Assembly: GCF_027570195.1 (NCBI RefSeq)
Contig: NZ_JAKMUZ010000001.1
Coordinates: 1 to 64,000, forward strand
Length of the DNA: 64,000 nucleotides
Origin: Corynebacterium yonathiae
GTDB taxonomy: Bacteria > Actinomycetota > Actinomycetes > Mycobacteriales > Mycobacteriaceae
Direction of reading: 5' to 3'
The notes under the pieces: model-generated
Seen by the model: the letters and a program-made list of their open reading frames with translations, nothing else
Database searches by the model: none
Told to the model about the DNA's origin: nothing
Translations under genes and position numbers: made by a program
Part shown: piece by piece, positions 53,176 to 60,629 of the stretch
How positions within the stretch are numbered: the stretch's first letter is position 1
How the letters are laid out: each line of letters starts with the position of its first letter

Positions 53176-53658
53176 ATGTGGGGCATGGATACGAAGAAGC
53201 AAAAGAAAAGCACCGCGCGGATCTTCGTATTATTTGCGCGGAAAGACGATTCATTTGATGAGTCCTTTGCAGGGGTTGCGCTGACGCGCGCCCAAGAAAA
53301 AGTCATGGGGCAATGCGTAGACCGCTCAGGGGTGACCTGTTGGACTGAAGAGACATGCCTGCGTGGGTGGAACGGTCCACTGGATGAAGAACACCATCCG
53401 GAAGTGGTTTACATCGTATTTAGAGGTGGACACGCGCAGGGATCGGATCCGTCGAGCGCAGAATTCGATCCAGAGCTTAAGGCCGCATGTGCTACGAGAG
53501 ACCAAGCCGAGAAAGAAGTCGCCCGCGGCAAGAGTAATGACGAGAGCCCAATCTTCGTGAAGGAATGTCATATTTGGAAAGCTTCATTCGGGCGCGTGTT
53601 GTCAGGAGCGAACAATAGAGGCGAGGTGCAGGTATCAATGTATGGAGTCAGGAACTAA
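53176..53658 (+). CDS. Unrecognised hypothetical protein
   Basis: A 160-residue soluble protein with four Cys, several Trp and a mixed alpha/beta look (IFVLFARKDDSFDESF near the start, then VVYIVFRGG). No family comes to mind. The ATG at 53176 has only a weak purine-rich stretch (GTGAGAAG) before it; ATG 53185 is an equal alternative (157 residues). It stands alone between the DyP gene and a decayed segment, in what looks like the most accessory part of the window. Real gene status is likely from length and lack of a competing frame, but not certain. Confidence 0.5.
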   Translation: MWGMDTKKQKKSTARIFVLFARKDDSFDESFAGVALTRAQEKVMGQCVDRSGVTCWTEETCLRGWNGPLDEEHHPEVVYIVFRGGHAQGSDPSSAEFDPELKAACATRDQAEKEVARGKSNDESPIFVKECHIWKASFGRVLSGANNRGEVQVSMYGVRN

Positions 53659-53772
53659 AAAAGGGAATACCACCCCTAGTTTAAATGACATAATGTACAT
53701 TATCGGACATTTATCCATGGTTGGGCAGTTTCTTATTTATGCCTTGGTATACCTCGAGCCTTCTGGTCAGTC

Positions 53773-53970
53773 TTGTCGGGATCCCCGGTTGTTTTTTATT
53801 GCGGCGGTTCCTATCGCTCCGCCTTATGCTGTGAAGCTCTGCTTTGCGACGTCGCGCAGTTGCCGCGATACACTCCAGTGGCCACTGGGCCGCCAAGCTG
53901 GCTGACTAATCCTATTGAGGGTCGCCGGTATGCAGTCTGCCTCCTGGATACCAGGCGCCTTAACTATTAA
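53773..53970 (+). pseudogene. Rhodanese (sulfurtransferase) C-terminal fragment
   Basis: Sixty-five codons in frame with the rhodanese active-site loop: Cys in YCGGSYRSAL, followed by a helix-like CCEALLCDVA and the PPSWLTN segment matching the end of the domain. A complete rhodanese domain needs about 100-120 residues; upstream in this frame there are stop codons and no further similarity. Identification rests on a single strong motif. Confidence 0.4.
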
Positions 53971-54094
53971 GCACTATTGAGCCCCTCCGTGCCACGGGAG
54001 CCAGCCATCTATGGCGTGTGACTCCCGATGGGCGGTCGGACGGGTGGATTTCGGCAAAAATGCACCCTACTGGGGCATGTAACCACACCACTAT

Positions 54095-54115
54095 ATAACG
54101 TCACATTGACGTTAT
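54095..54115. repeat. Perfect 9-bp inverted repeat with 3-bp spacer
   Basis: ATAACGTCA (54095-54103), CAT, TGACGTTAT (54107-54115). No T-tract follows on either side, so a terminator is unlikely. It lies 35 bases beyond the stop of the 54-aa membrane-protein gene, in otherwise non-coding DNA; a protein binding site is possible. Confidence 0.45.
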
Positions 54116-54150
54116 TCGGGGTATCTGCCCACTCCCTTTGAAGGGCCTAT

Positions 54151-54315
54151 CTAACGATTACGGTAAGCGCTCCACAGTTGCCAGATAGTCAGTAGCGCCA
54201 GCATCGTCGAAATCGCTGCGATGACCCACATGTGTTGAACGGCTACGAAGACCGTGAAGCCGATGACTACGACAAGGCGCAACCATCTAAACGGGATAAT
54301 CTGACGGGAGTTCAC
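54151..54315 (-). CDS. Small two-helix membrane protein (54 aa)
   Basis: A 54-residue frame from GTG 54315 to TAG 54151. After a basic start (MNSRQIIPFRW) come two hydrophobic segments, LRLVVVIGFTVFVAVQHMW and VIAAISTMLALLTIWQLW, and a basic end SAYRNR. GAGG lies eight bases before the start, and the gene begins 13 bases after the YceI stop, so it is probably translated from the same mRNA. Too short for a domain call; it may assist or accompany the YceI protein at the membrane. Confidence 0.65.
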   Translation of the reverse strand: MNSRQIIPFRWLRLVVVIGFTVFVAVQHMWVIAAISTMLALLTIWQLWSAYRNR

Positions 54316-54328
54316 AGACTAGACCTCG

Positions 54329-55030
54329 CTAGCTTTTCTCAAAGGAAATACGGAGATTAACTTCACCAGTTTCCTCAACCTTAGCTGCCAACATTTCAGG
54401 GGTTTCTACGCCGTAATCAAGGCGATCAACTGGAACGGTGCCGCCGATGACGATCTGATCCCCATCGCGCAGCACGTCGAAGTCCTGAGAAACTTCGTGC
54501 GTTTTATCCTTAATGGTCAAGTCACCGGTGAGGTGTACGGTGCCGATGGTGCCGTTGTCTGGGACGTCGGCCAGCGAAGCCGGTTTAGTCAGTTTGAAGG
54601 AAGACTCTGGGAAAAGCTCCGTTTCAAAGAGCTTAGACTTCATGTTTTGGTCGCGGACCTTTTTATCCGTAGATAGCTCGTCCATATCGACGGTGACCGT
54701 CGCGGTTTTAAGGGTGGAATCAGAAATATCTGCCTGGCCGGTTACCTCAGTGGTCGAACCCGAGGTGGTGGTCTTCTCCGCAGGTAGAACCTCATTGAAG
54801 GTAAAGCCAACCGAGGTATGGTTATTGGCACGCCCCTTAGCAACCTGCCAGGTTCCATCCAGTTCTGTAGACGCGGCCTTAGCCCCGTCGGCGGAAATGG
54901 GTTCTGTTTTTACGCCGGCCCCTTTAAGGAGCGAATACATCATAGGGCCAATTGCCACGGCGGTCAGCAAAACGATCAGCACCACAAAGATGGTGATAAC
55001 CAACTTGCGATTATAAAAAAGCTTTTTCAT
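54329..55030 (-). CDS. YceI-family membrane-anchored lipocalin-like protein
   Basis: A 233-residue protein with a basic start, one N-terminal membrane anchor (about 10-33) and an extracytoplasmic YceI beta-barrel (about 55-232), which in other bacteria binds isoprenoid lipids. Landmarks are DGTWQVAKGRANNHTSVGF (about 58-76) and the late DRLDYGVETPEM. It starts three bases after the stop of the small Cys-rich gene and is followed 13 bases later by the 54-aa membrane protein, giving a three-gene operon. Confidence 0.88.
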   Translation of the reverse strand: MKKLFYNRKLVITIFVVLIVLLTAVAIGPMMYSLLKGAGVKTEPISADGAKAASTELDGTWQVAKGRANNHTSVGFTFNEVLPAEKTTTSGSTTEVTGQADISDSTLKTATVTVDMDELSTDKKVRDQNMKSKLFETELFPESSFKLTKPASLADVPDNGTIGTVHLTGDLTIKDKTHEVSQDFDVLRDGDQIVIGGTVPVDRLDYGVETPEMLAAKVEETGEVNLRISFEKS

Positions 55031-55033
55031 CTT

Positions 55034-55375
55034 TTATCGAAGTCCTTCTAGGCGTCGGGCCAGGGCGACAAGCTCCTCGCACAAACCGGCAAGCTCCTGC
55101 GCACTAGCGCCTTCCTCCGCGGCGGTATTGATATCTTCTGCGGAACAACGTAGTTCAAAAAGTCCGTCGCGCAAACTTTCTGCCTTTTCTGGAGTCAGGA
55201 TCACGGCATTGGCGGGAATTCCCGTGCCACTGACATTATTCCTTTGCTCATAAGCGCGCTGTTTGCACGAGGCGCTGCAGAATTTACGTGGCCGTCCCCT
55301 ACCGCCTTGGTCAATGTCCTTCCCACACCATTGGCAGGAGCCGACGTTGCGTTCACGACTAGCTGTACGGATCAC
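55034..55375 (-). CDS. Small Cys-rich (zinc-ribbon-like) protein
   Basis: A 113-residue protein. The N-terminal CQWCGKDIDQGGRGRPRKFC...CKQ region (about residues 14-40) places four Cys as CxxC and CxxxC, a probable zinc site common to a small actinobacterial family; residues 55-113 form a helical, acidic part. Nucleic-acid or protein binding is possible, but no function is known to me. GTG start. First gene of the operon with YceI and divergent from rbpA across about 130 bp. Confidence 0.75.
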   Translation of the reverse strand: MIRTASRERNVGSCQWCGKDIDQGGRGRPRKFCSASCKQRAYEQRNNVSGTGIPANAVILTPEKAESLRDGLFELRCSAEDINTAAEEGASAQELAGLCEELVALARRLEGLR

Positions 55376-55407
55376 TCGATATAGTTTAGTTCATTTTGGG
55401 CGGGCTG

Positions 55408-55438
55408 GGAACAAAGACGCGTGGGTGTTCGTTATAAT
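55408..55438 (+). promoter_or_regulatory. Overlapping SigH-like and SigA-like promoters of rbpA
   Basis: GGAAC (55408-55412) and CGTT (55430-55433), 17 bases apart, fit the SigH/SigR stress promoter. Overlapping the same place, TATAAT (55433-55438) is a perfect housekeeping -10 box. rbpA is a known target of SigR in Streptomyces and of SigH in corynebacteria and mycobacteria, which supports the reading. Confidence 0.65.
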
Positions 55439-55505
55439 TAATAGCTCTTAGGCGAAGTTTTGCTTCGCACTCAATCAGGGATCTCTTTGAAAAGGATGAT
55501 GTTGC

Positions 55506-55889
55506 ATGGCAGATCGCGTACTCCGTGGCAGCCGTATGGGCGCAGTCAGCTACGAAACCGACCGCGACCACGACCTCGCACCGCGCCAGATGGTGAAATA
55601 CCGCACCGAAGACGGCGAGATTTATGAGGTTCCTTTTGCGGATGATGCTGAAATCCCTGAGGAATGGATGTGCAAGAACGGCAAGCTGGGCCACCTGGTA
55701 GAAGGTGAAGGCGTTGAATCTAAGCCGGCTAAACCACCACGTACCCACTGGGATATGCTGCGTGAGCGCCGCTCCATTGAGGAGCTGGATGAGCTGCTTG
55801 AAGAGCGCATTAACCACTTGCGCTCCCGTCGCCGTTCTGCAGCACGCCTCCTGAAAGAACAGCAGGAGCAGCAGCAGAAGAACTCTTAA
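55506..55889 (+). CDS. rbpA: RNA-polymerase-binding protein RbpA
   Basis: A 127-residue transcription factor of actinobacteria that binds the principal sigma factor and promoter DNA to stabilise open complexes. The basic N-terminus GSRMGAVSYETDRD, the beta-barrel core (about 28-75, with KYRTEDGEIYEVPFADDAEI) and the C-terminal sigma-interacting helix THWDMLRERRSIEELDELLE (about 80-99) are all present. It has an AAAGGA ribosome binding site, a long leader from the SigA/SigH promoters and a strong terminator. Confidence 0.95.
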   Translation: MADRVLRGSRMGAVSYETDRDHDLAPRQMVKYRTEDGEIYEVPFADDAEIPEEWMCKNGKLGHLVEGEGVESKPAKPPRTHWDMLRERRSIEELDELLEERINHLRSRRRSAARLLKEQQEQQQKNS

Positions 55890-55904
55890 GGTTCTGCGGC
55901 AGCT

Positions 55905-55955
55905 AAAAGGCCCGTACCTCCTTAGTCTTACTAAGAGACGGTACGGGCCTTTAGC
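55905..55955. terminator. Bidirectional terminator between rbpA and ppm1
   Basis: Arms AAAGGCCCGTACC (55907-55919) and GGTACGGGCCTTT (55941-55953) pair fully, flanked by A residues on the left and T residues on the right, with an additional small stem in the loop. It suits both converging genes. Confidence 0.88.
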
Positions 55956-55968
55956 GTTGAAGCATGGG

Positions 55969-56862
55969 CTACTTCTTCAGCTGCGCAATCTGGTGCTTTG
56001 CTAGGTGCCCAATTTCCCCAGCGAAGTCAGATACCCAGCCGGCGCCCTTGCGGGCCTGCACGCCGAAATCGTGAATGGAGCCATCCTTGACCTCACGATT
56101 GACCAGCTTGGATACGGCGCCGCTAAAATCCTGAAGCTGCTCAGCGCGGTGGGCAACGCCCCACTTGGTTACCTCCAACAGGGAATCCTTAACAAAGGAG
56201 CCGTCTAGCTTGGACTCACCATATTCGCGCTCGGTAAAAGTGATTGGAACTTCGCGGACGTCAAAGCCAGCCTTTACCGCGCGGAACGCCAGATCCACCT
56301 GGAAGATATAGCCCGCCTTGGATAGCTCGTCGAAATCAATGGATTCGAGCAGCTCGCGGCGGAAGGCGCGGTAACCGGCGGTCATATCGGAGAGGCCAGC
56401 ACCCAGCGCCACGGAAATGTAGATATTGCCCAAGCGGGAAAGGTACTCGCGAGAGGCTGGCCAATTAACAGTCTCGCCACCTGGGATATAGCGGGAGCCG
56501 ATAACAAGGTCGGCGCCCTTGTCTACCTCTTCGAGCAGCAAGTGGAGCTGTTCCGGCGCGTGGGAGCCATCAGCGTCCATTTCGCACAGTACCTGGTAGT
56601 CGCGCTCGAGTCCCCACTCAAAGCCGGCGATATAAGCGCCCAGCAAGCCACCCTTGCCTTCGCGGTGAAGAACGTGGATGTGGTCATCCTGCGCAGCGAA
56701 CTCATCGGCCTTGTCACCGGTGCCGTCGGGCGAGTTATCGTCCACGATGAGGATATGGACCTCTGGGACCGCCGCGCGGACGCGTCCGGTAATGAGTGGA
56801 AGATTTTCAATCTCGTTATAGGTCGGGATGATGACCAAGGTCGACGATTCAAGCGTGCTCAC
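55969..56862 (-). CDS. ppm1: Polyprenol monophosphomannose synthase Ppm1
   Basis: A 297-residue GT2 glycosyltransferase making polyprenyl-phosphate-mannose from GDP-mannose, the mannose donor for lipomannan, lipoarabinomannan and protein mannosylation. The catalytic motif DADGSHAPEQ (about 96-105), TYNEIENLPLI (about 14-24) and SRYIPGG (about 123-129) are typical of DPM1-like enzymes. GTG start with GGAG ahead. It follows lnt by 13 bases; in M. tuberculosis the two activities are one fused protein, here they are separate, as in C. glutamicum. Confidence 0.93.
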   Translation of the reverse strand: MSTLESSTLVIIPTYNEIENLPLITGRVRAAVPEVHILIVDDNSPDGTGDKADEFAAQDDHIHVLHREGKGGLLGAYIAGFEWGLERDYQVLCEMDADGSHAPEQLHLLLEEVDKGADLVIGSRYIPGGETVNWPASREYLSRLGNIYISVALGAGLSDMTAGYRAFRRELLESIDFDELSKAGYIFQVDLAFRAVKAGFDVREVPITFTEREYGESKLDGSFVKDSLLEVTKWGVAHRAEQLQDFSGAVSKLVNREVKDGSIHDFGVQARKGAGWVSDFAGEIGHLAKHQIAQLKK

Positions 56863-56875
56863 AGTGTTTATGCTC

Positions 56876-58396
56876 CTACGTTTTTTCTATGCCGGAGCGG
56901 CGCGGGGTGCGTCGCAGGCGGTTTGTGCGCAAAGCTACCAGTGCGCAGACTGTTCCAATAATAACCATGAGCCATTGCAGGAGCGAACCAAACCTAACGG
57001 AAAAGGTCTCGCCGCTACGCAACGGCAACTGCTCCACGAGAGCGGCCGGCGTGAAAATTTCCGTGGACTGGCTGACGCGGCCATCGGGGTGAACAATGGC
57101 AGAGACTCCAGAGGTCGCCGCCACCACCACTGCACGGTCCGTTTCCATCGCACGCAGCCGGCTCATGGCCAACTGCTGATAGGTCATATCGGAGTAGCCA
57201 AAGGTGGCATTATTGGTAGGCGTAGTAAGCAGTTGTGCGCCATTTTTTACCGACTCCCTAAAGGCTTCATCGAAGGAAACCTCATAACACGTTGCCACGC
57301 CTACTGGCACGCCTGCCATGGAGACTACACCTGGACCATCGCCGGGTTTGAAGTCTCCAGCAAGATCCACATAGTCAGAAAACTTGGCGAAGAAATCCCG
57401 CATGGGCATAGTCTCACCGAAAGGCTGCAGGTACTTCTTAAAGTGATGGTCCCCTACCGTGTGGCCGGGAGCAAAGACCTGCATGGTATTGCGGGCGCCC
57501 ACATCGTCCCGCGTAGCGGTGCCAACCAGCACGGGAGCATCAATCGCATCAACGGCACCACTGATCGCCTTGGCTGCCCTACCGTCGTGGAAAGGATTGA
57601 TATCGGACGAGTTTTCGGGCCAGATGACTAGGTCGATGCCCTCATCGCGCGCGGCCAGCTTCTTTGTCTCGGCCACGTGATTGTTGAGAACCGCTTGGCG
57701 TTGTCCGGCAAAGTCTAGGCCCATGCGGGGTACGTTTCCTTGAATGGCAGCAACTTTTGCTTCACCCACAATGGAGTCACCGCGGTTGATGCCCAAGCCC
57801 GCTACCGTCGCGGTCACAAGGGGAAGAATAGCTGCCGCCAGTGCGACGACCTTGGCCTTCCGCCCGCGTTGAATCACTACGGCGGCGATGCCGCAGCCGC
57901 ACAATACCGTGGCGACGGTAATAAGGGAGGTACCACCCCACGGCGCTAGGTTGGCTAGCGGTCCATCGATCTGCCCCCAAGCCAGCTTGACCCAAGAAAA
58001 GCCGCCAAAGGGTACCGAAGAACGCAGCACCTCCACCGTGAGGTAGACGAATGGGAAAGCAATAAAACCGTACTTCCACCGCGCCACCGCAGTACCGCCA
58101 AAGCCCAATAGGATGGCGTAAATCGCAAGCCACACCGCCAAAGCAATATAAGGCCCGCTTCCCACTAACTCCCCGATCCAGGGCAAGATGAGAAGATACA
58201 GCACTAGGGAATGCGTTACTGCTAGTAGCGCGCCCAGACGGGCAGAGACGTGCCTAGTTCCCCAGGGCATCAAGCTCACATAAAGCAAGCCCATGCCTAC
58301 TACTGCGGCCCACCACCAGCCGCGGGGCTCAATAGCGGCATAAGTAAGCAAACCAGAAAGGCCCGCCACTAACAGGCGGGCAATGACCAGCATCAC
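56876..58396 (-). CDS. lnt: Apolipoprotein N-acyltransferase Lnt
   Basis: A 506-residue membrane enzyme that adds the third acyl chain to lipoproteins. About six to eight membrane helices (residues 1-200 and one near 485) flank a nitrilase-like domain (about 210-470) with the triad Glu in VIWPENSSD, Lys in HHFKKYLQPFGE, and Cys in GVATCYEVSFDEAFR. In corynebacteria Lnt also interacts with Ppm1. Its TAG stop lies 13 bases before ppm1 and it overlaps fxsA by one base, giving the operon fxsA-lnt-ppm1. Confidence 0.92.
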   Translation of the reverse strand: MMLVIARLLVAGLSGLLTYAAIEPRGWWWAAVVGMGLLYVSLMPWGTRHVSARLGALLAVTHSLVLYLLILPWIGELVGSGPYIALAVWLAIYAILLGFGGTAVARWKYGFIAFPFVYLTVEVLRSSVPFGGFSWVKLAWGQIDGPLANLAPWGGTSLITVATVLCGCGIAAVVIQRGRKAKVVALAAAILPLVTATVAGLGINRGDSIVGEAKVAAIQGNVPRMGLDFAGQRQAVLNNHVAETKKLAARDEGIDLVIWPENSSDINPFHDGRAAKAISGAVDAIDAPVLVGTATRDDVGARNTMQVFAPGHTVGDHHFKKYLQPFGETMPMRDFFAKFSDYVDLAGDFKPGDGPGVVSMAGVPVGVATCYEVSFDEAFRESVKNGAQLLTTPTNNATFGYSDMTYQQLAMSRLRAMETDRAVVVAATSGVSAIVHPDGRVSQSTEIFTPAALVEQLPLRSGETFSVRFGSLLQWLMVIIGTVCALVALRTNRLRRTPRRSGIEKT

Positions 58397-58998
58397 TAGC
58401 TCTTTCCGCCCTTAGTCTCCCCACCGGAAGGGCCAAAGTCATCCGGATCCAGGTTTTCGGTCCAGCGGCGAATCTCTTCCTCATCCAAGACCTCATGTGG
58501 GCCAGCGTCGTGAGTACTCGGGTGACCGCTTTGTGCGGCTTGTCCGCGCCCAAAGGAGCCAAAGTCGCCATACGTGTCATGCTGCTGCGCCATCGGCGTT
58601 GCTTCGTAAATCTTTATACCCATATTTTCGATCTTGCGGTACAAAGACGCTGCCATAATCGTGCGGAAGATAGCGCGGGTGGGCGAGAAAATGAGGAGGG
58701 CACCGAGGATAGTGGTGAGGAAACCGGGCAAAGATAGCAGCATGCCGCCCACCAAGGTAAGGCCCACATTGCTGGCGGTCCTGCCCACGTTGTCGCCGCG
58801 GACGACGTAAGTGCCGTCTCCTGTGGGTTCGATCTGCTTTCCCATCAATCGTCGCACCTCAATTCCGGCGATGGACATACCGAAGAACATGGTGACAAAG
58901 AGTGCGATAAGCGCCCAACCAACACCGATCCACTTAGAGACGGCCCAAAAGGTCAGGGTTTCTGCGACCATGTAGAGAGCAAAATACATAAACGGCAT
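58396..58998 (-). CDS. fxsA: FxsA-family membrane protein
   Basis: A 200-residue protein with the FxsA layout: three or four hydrophobic segments in residues 1-125 (FALYMVAETLTFWAVSKWIG; then GLTLVGGMLLSLPGFLTTILGALLIFSPTR, of which the end LLIFSPTR is typical) and a long hydrophilic C-terminal tail. E. coli FxsA relieves phage T7 exclusion; the role here is unknown. The start ATG 58998 follows TAGACT by six bases, so the operon with lnt and ppm1 may begin with a leaderless mRNA. Confidence 0.85.
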   Translation of the reverse strand: MPFMYFALYMVAETLTFWAVSKWIGVGWALIALFVTMFFGMSIAGIEVRRLMGKQIEPTGDGTYVVRGDNVGRTASNVGLTLVGGMLLSLPGFLTTILGALLIFSPTRAIFRTIMAASLYRKIENMGIKIYEATPMAQQHDTYGDFGSFGRGQAAQSGHPSTHDAGPHEVLDEEEIRRWTENLDPDDFGPSGGETKGGKS

Positions 58999-59083
58999 GG
59001 ACTCAGTCTAACGAGGCAGCCTGATAATGTGCTGGCAACACTCGTGCACGAACCAGCAGCCGGGGCAGGTTAGACTAATGCGC

Positions 59084-59872
59084 ATGGCTACTCCTGTGCT
59101 TTATGATGACCCCCAGCACGGCACGTGTGCCCGCATCCACGTCGCCGGCGGCAGCACCCACGCCCAAGATTGGATAACGTTGGCGAAATGTTCCAGTCTA
59201 TGCGCGGATGGTTTTGTCTACATCGACCGATTTTCCGCCATCGAGCTGCGCGGCATCACAGATGTGCAGGCGCTCAATCAGCAGTTCCAAAAGCTGCAGT
59301 TGCGCGCCACCCCAGTCCCGGTGATGGCTTCGCCGCTGTCGGCGGCGGCCAAGCAAACCGCCCAGGAGCTTGCGGCTGAATTGGACGCGGTAGAAGGCGG
59401 GCCAGGTCTTGCAGTCATCGCGGAAGACGATAGTCTGCCCGCGGGCGCTGCTGGTGTGAGCTTGAGCATCGACAAGGATGGTTCTTTGTACCTTGGGCGC
59501 TCCCCGCTTGGCGACGCCCCCACTACCCCACTGACCCTGCGCACGGCTGCTCAGCATTATTTGGAGGCACGTAAGGAAGCGACACCCCTGGATCACAATG
59601 CCTCTGCCCTGGCAGAACCCGGCCCCATTGGCTGGCTGGATGAGCATCTGCCTGCGGGCATCGTTGATCTGGGCGCAGGCGTTCATAAAGGCGCCATTCC
59701 AGCCGAATTTGCCCAGCTCATTGGGCAGCTGGAGGTAGACATTACCGTTACTCCATGGGGCGGATTAGTCTTTCACAATATCGCTGAGGGCGATGCCGAG
59801 GTGGTTCTGCGCGTACTCGCCCCGCGTGGATTCATTTTCGATATCAATTCTCCACTGCTTCGCGCAGATTAG
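59084..59872 (+). CDS. CobG-like protein lacking the iron-sulfur/sirohaem domain
   Basis: A 262-residue protein resembling the N-terminal part of precorrin-3B synthase CobG: two ferredoxin-like half-domains (about 10-80, with FVYIDRFSAIELRGITD, and about 190-255, with VDITVTPWGGLVFHNI). It ends where CobG would enter the Cys-rich segment (V-S-A-C-x-G-x-x-G-C) that binds the 4Fe-4S cluster and sirohaem; those cysteines are absent. No other cobalamin gene is in the window. It is therefore a CobG-derived protein without redox centre, or a shortened pseudogene that remains open. TAGACT ends seven bases before ATG 59084. Confidence 0.7.
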   Translation: MATPVLYDDPQHGTCARIHVAGGSTHAQDWITLAKCSSLCADGFVYIDRFSAIELRGITDVQALNQQFQKLQLRATPVPVMASPLSAAAKQTAQELAAELDAVEGGPGLAVIAEDDSLPAGAAGVSLSIDKDGSLYLGRSPLGDAPTTPLTLRTAAQHYLEARKEATPLDHNASALAEPGPIGWLDEHLPAGIVDLGAGVHKGAIPAEFAQLIGQLEVDITVTPWGGLVFHNIAEGDAEVVLRVLAPRGFIFDINSPLLRAD

Positions 59873-59882
59873 AACCCAGGCT

Positions 59883-60629
59883 CTAGCGCGGCATGTGGCG
59901 CCAGATAGGACGTGGCACTAGGCGCATGACCCACGCTAGGCCTTGCAAAGCGCGGGGGATCCAGATGGTACGCGAACGCGGCTTACCGCGACGAACATCG
60001 CGGGCGATGCAGCTGACCACGGCCTCGGCCACATCCGCCGGTCGCACTGAAAGCGGTGCCGGCTTCATTCCTTCTGTCATGCTCCCAATGACAAAGCCGG
60101 GGCGCGCGGTAATGAGCCCTACCTGACTGCCGTGCAGCTTATCGGCTAGGCCTTGGCAGAAGGCGTCGAGACCGGCCTTGGTAGAGCCGTAGACATAATT
60201 CGCTCGGCGGGCCCTCCACCCTGCGATCGAGGAAAACGCGACGATGTGGCCGCGCTGCATACGCTCAGAAACCAACGTGAGCAGGGAAAGCTGCGCCGCG
60301 TAATCAATCGTGGCGATGTCGACTGCGTGGGAAGCATCGCGCTCCGCTCGCTCCTGGTCACCCAAGATGCCAAAGGCTACGACCGTAAGCTCCAAAGGCC
60401 CTGCAAGCTCTATCGCGCGGTCGACAACACCAGCATGGGACGGAAAATCTGCGGCGTCGAAATCGAGCAGATGCACGCTGCGCGCTCCCGCCTCCCAGAG
60501 CTGTTTCTCCGCGTCGTTCATTCCGTGGGTGCCACGAGCAGCGAGCACGATGTCCTTACCGGGAGCAACCCGCCGAGCTATTTCGCCGCCGATATCACTG
60601 CGGCCGCCAAGTATTAGTACGCCAGCCAT
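59883..60629 (-). CDS. Short-chain dehydrogenase, DprE2-like
   Basis: A 248-residue NAD(P)-dependent reductase. Cofactor motif LILGGRSDIGGEIARRV (about 5-21), catalytic Ser-Tyr-Lys in FSSIAGWRARRANYVYGSTKAG (about 134-155), and a hydrophobic, basic C-terminus (ALQGLAWVMRLVPRPIWRH) that may touch the membrane. It belongs to the group around DprE2 (decaprenylphospho-arabinose synthesis), but the true DprE2 sits with dprE1 elsewhere, so this is a paralogue (Rv2073c position) of unknown substrate. It follows the M24 peptidase gene with no gap. Confidence 0.83.
   Translation of the reverse strand: MAGVLILGGRSDIGGEIARRVAPGKDIVLAARGTHGMNDAEKQLWEAGARSVHLLDFDAADFPSHAGVVDRAIELAGPLELTVVAFGILGDQERAERDASHAVDIATIDYAAQLSLLTLVSERMQRGHIVAFSSIAGWRARRANYVYGSTKAGLDAFCQGLADKLHGSQVGLITARPGFVIGSMTEGMKPAPLSVRPADVAEAVVSCIARDVRRGKPRSRTIWIPRALQGLAWVMRLVPRPIWRHMPR

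Larger units (their letters stand above)
53659..54150. other. Decayed region with rhodanese-like remnant and palindrome
   Basis: Nearly 500 bp without an intact gene that I would defend. The frame starting near 53773 reads PVVFYCGGSYRSALCCEALL, which matches the rhodanese active-site loop (Cys-x-Gly-x-x-Arg-Ser), then ATGPPSWLTN where rhodaneses have GGxxAW; the N-terminal two thirds are missing, so this is probably a gene fragment. An overlapping 87-codon frame at 53642-53905 is not family-like. The second half (53971-54150) has no coding character and holds the palindrome at 54095-54115. Confidence 0.4.

Noticed and set aside
53642..53905. 87-codon open frame overlapping the rhodanese-like fragment
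   Set aside because: The rhodanese motif lies in another frame over the same bases; this frame shows only a hydrophobic stretch and a Cys/Arg-rich end.
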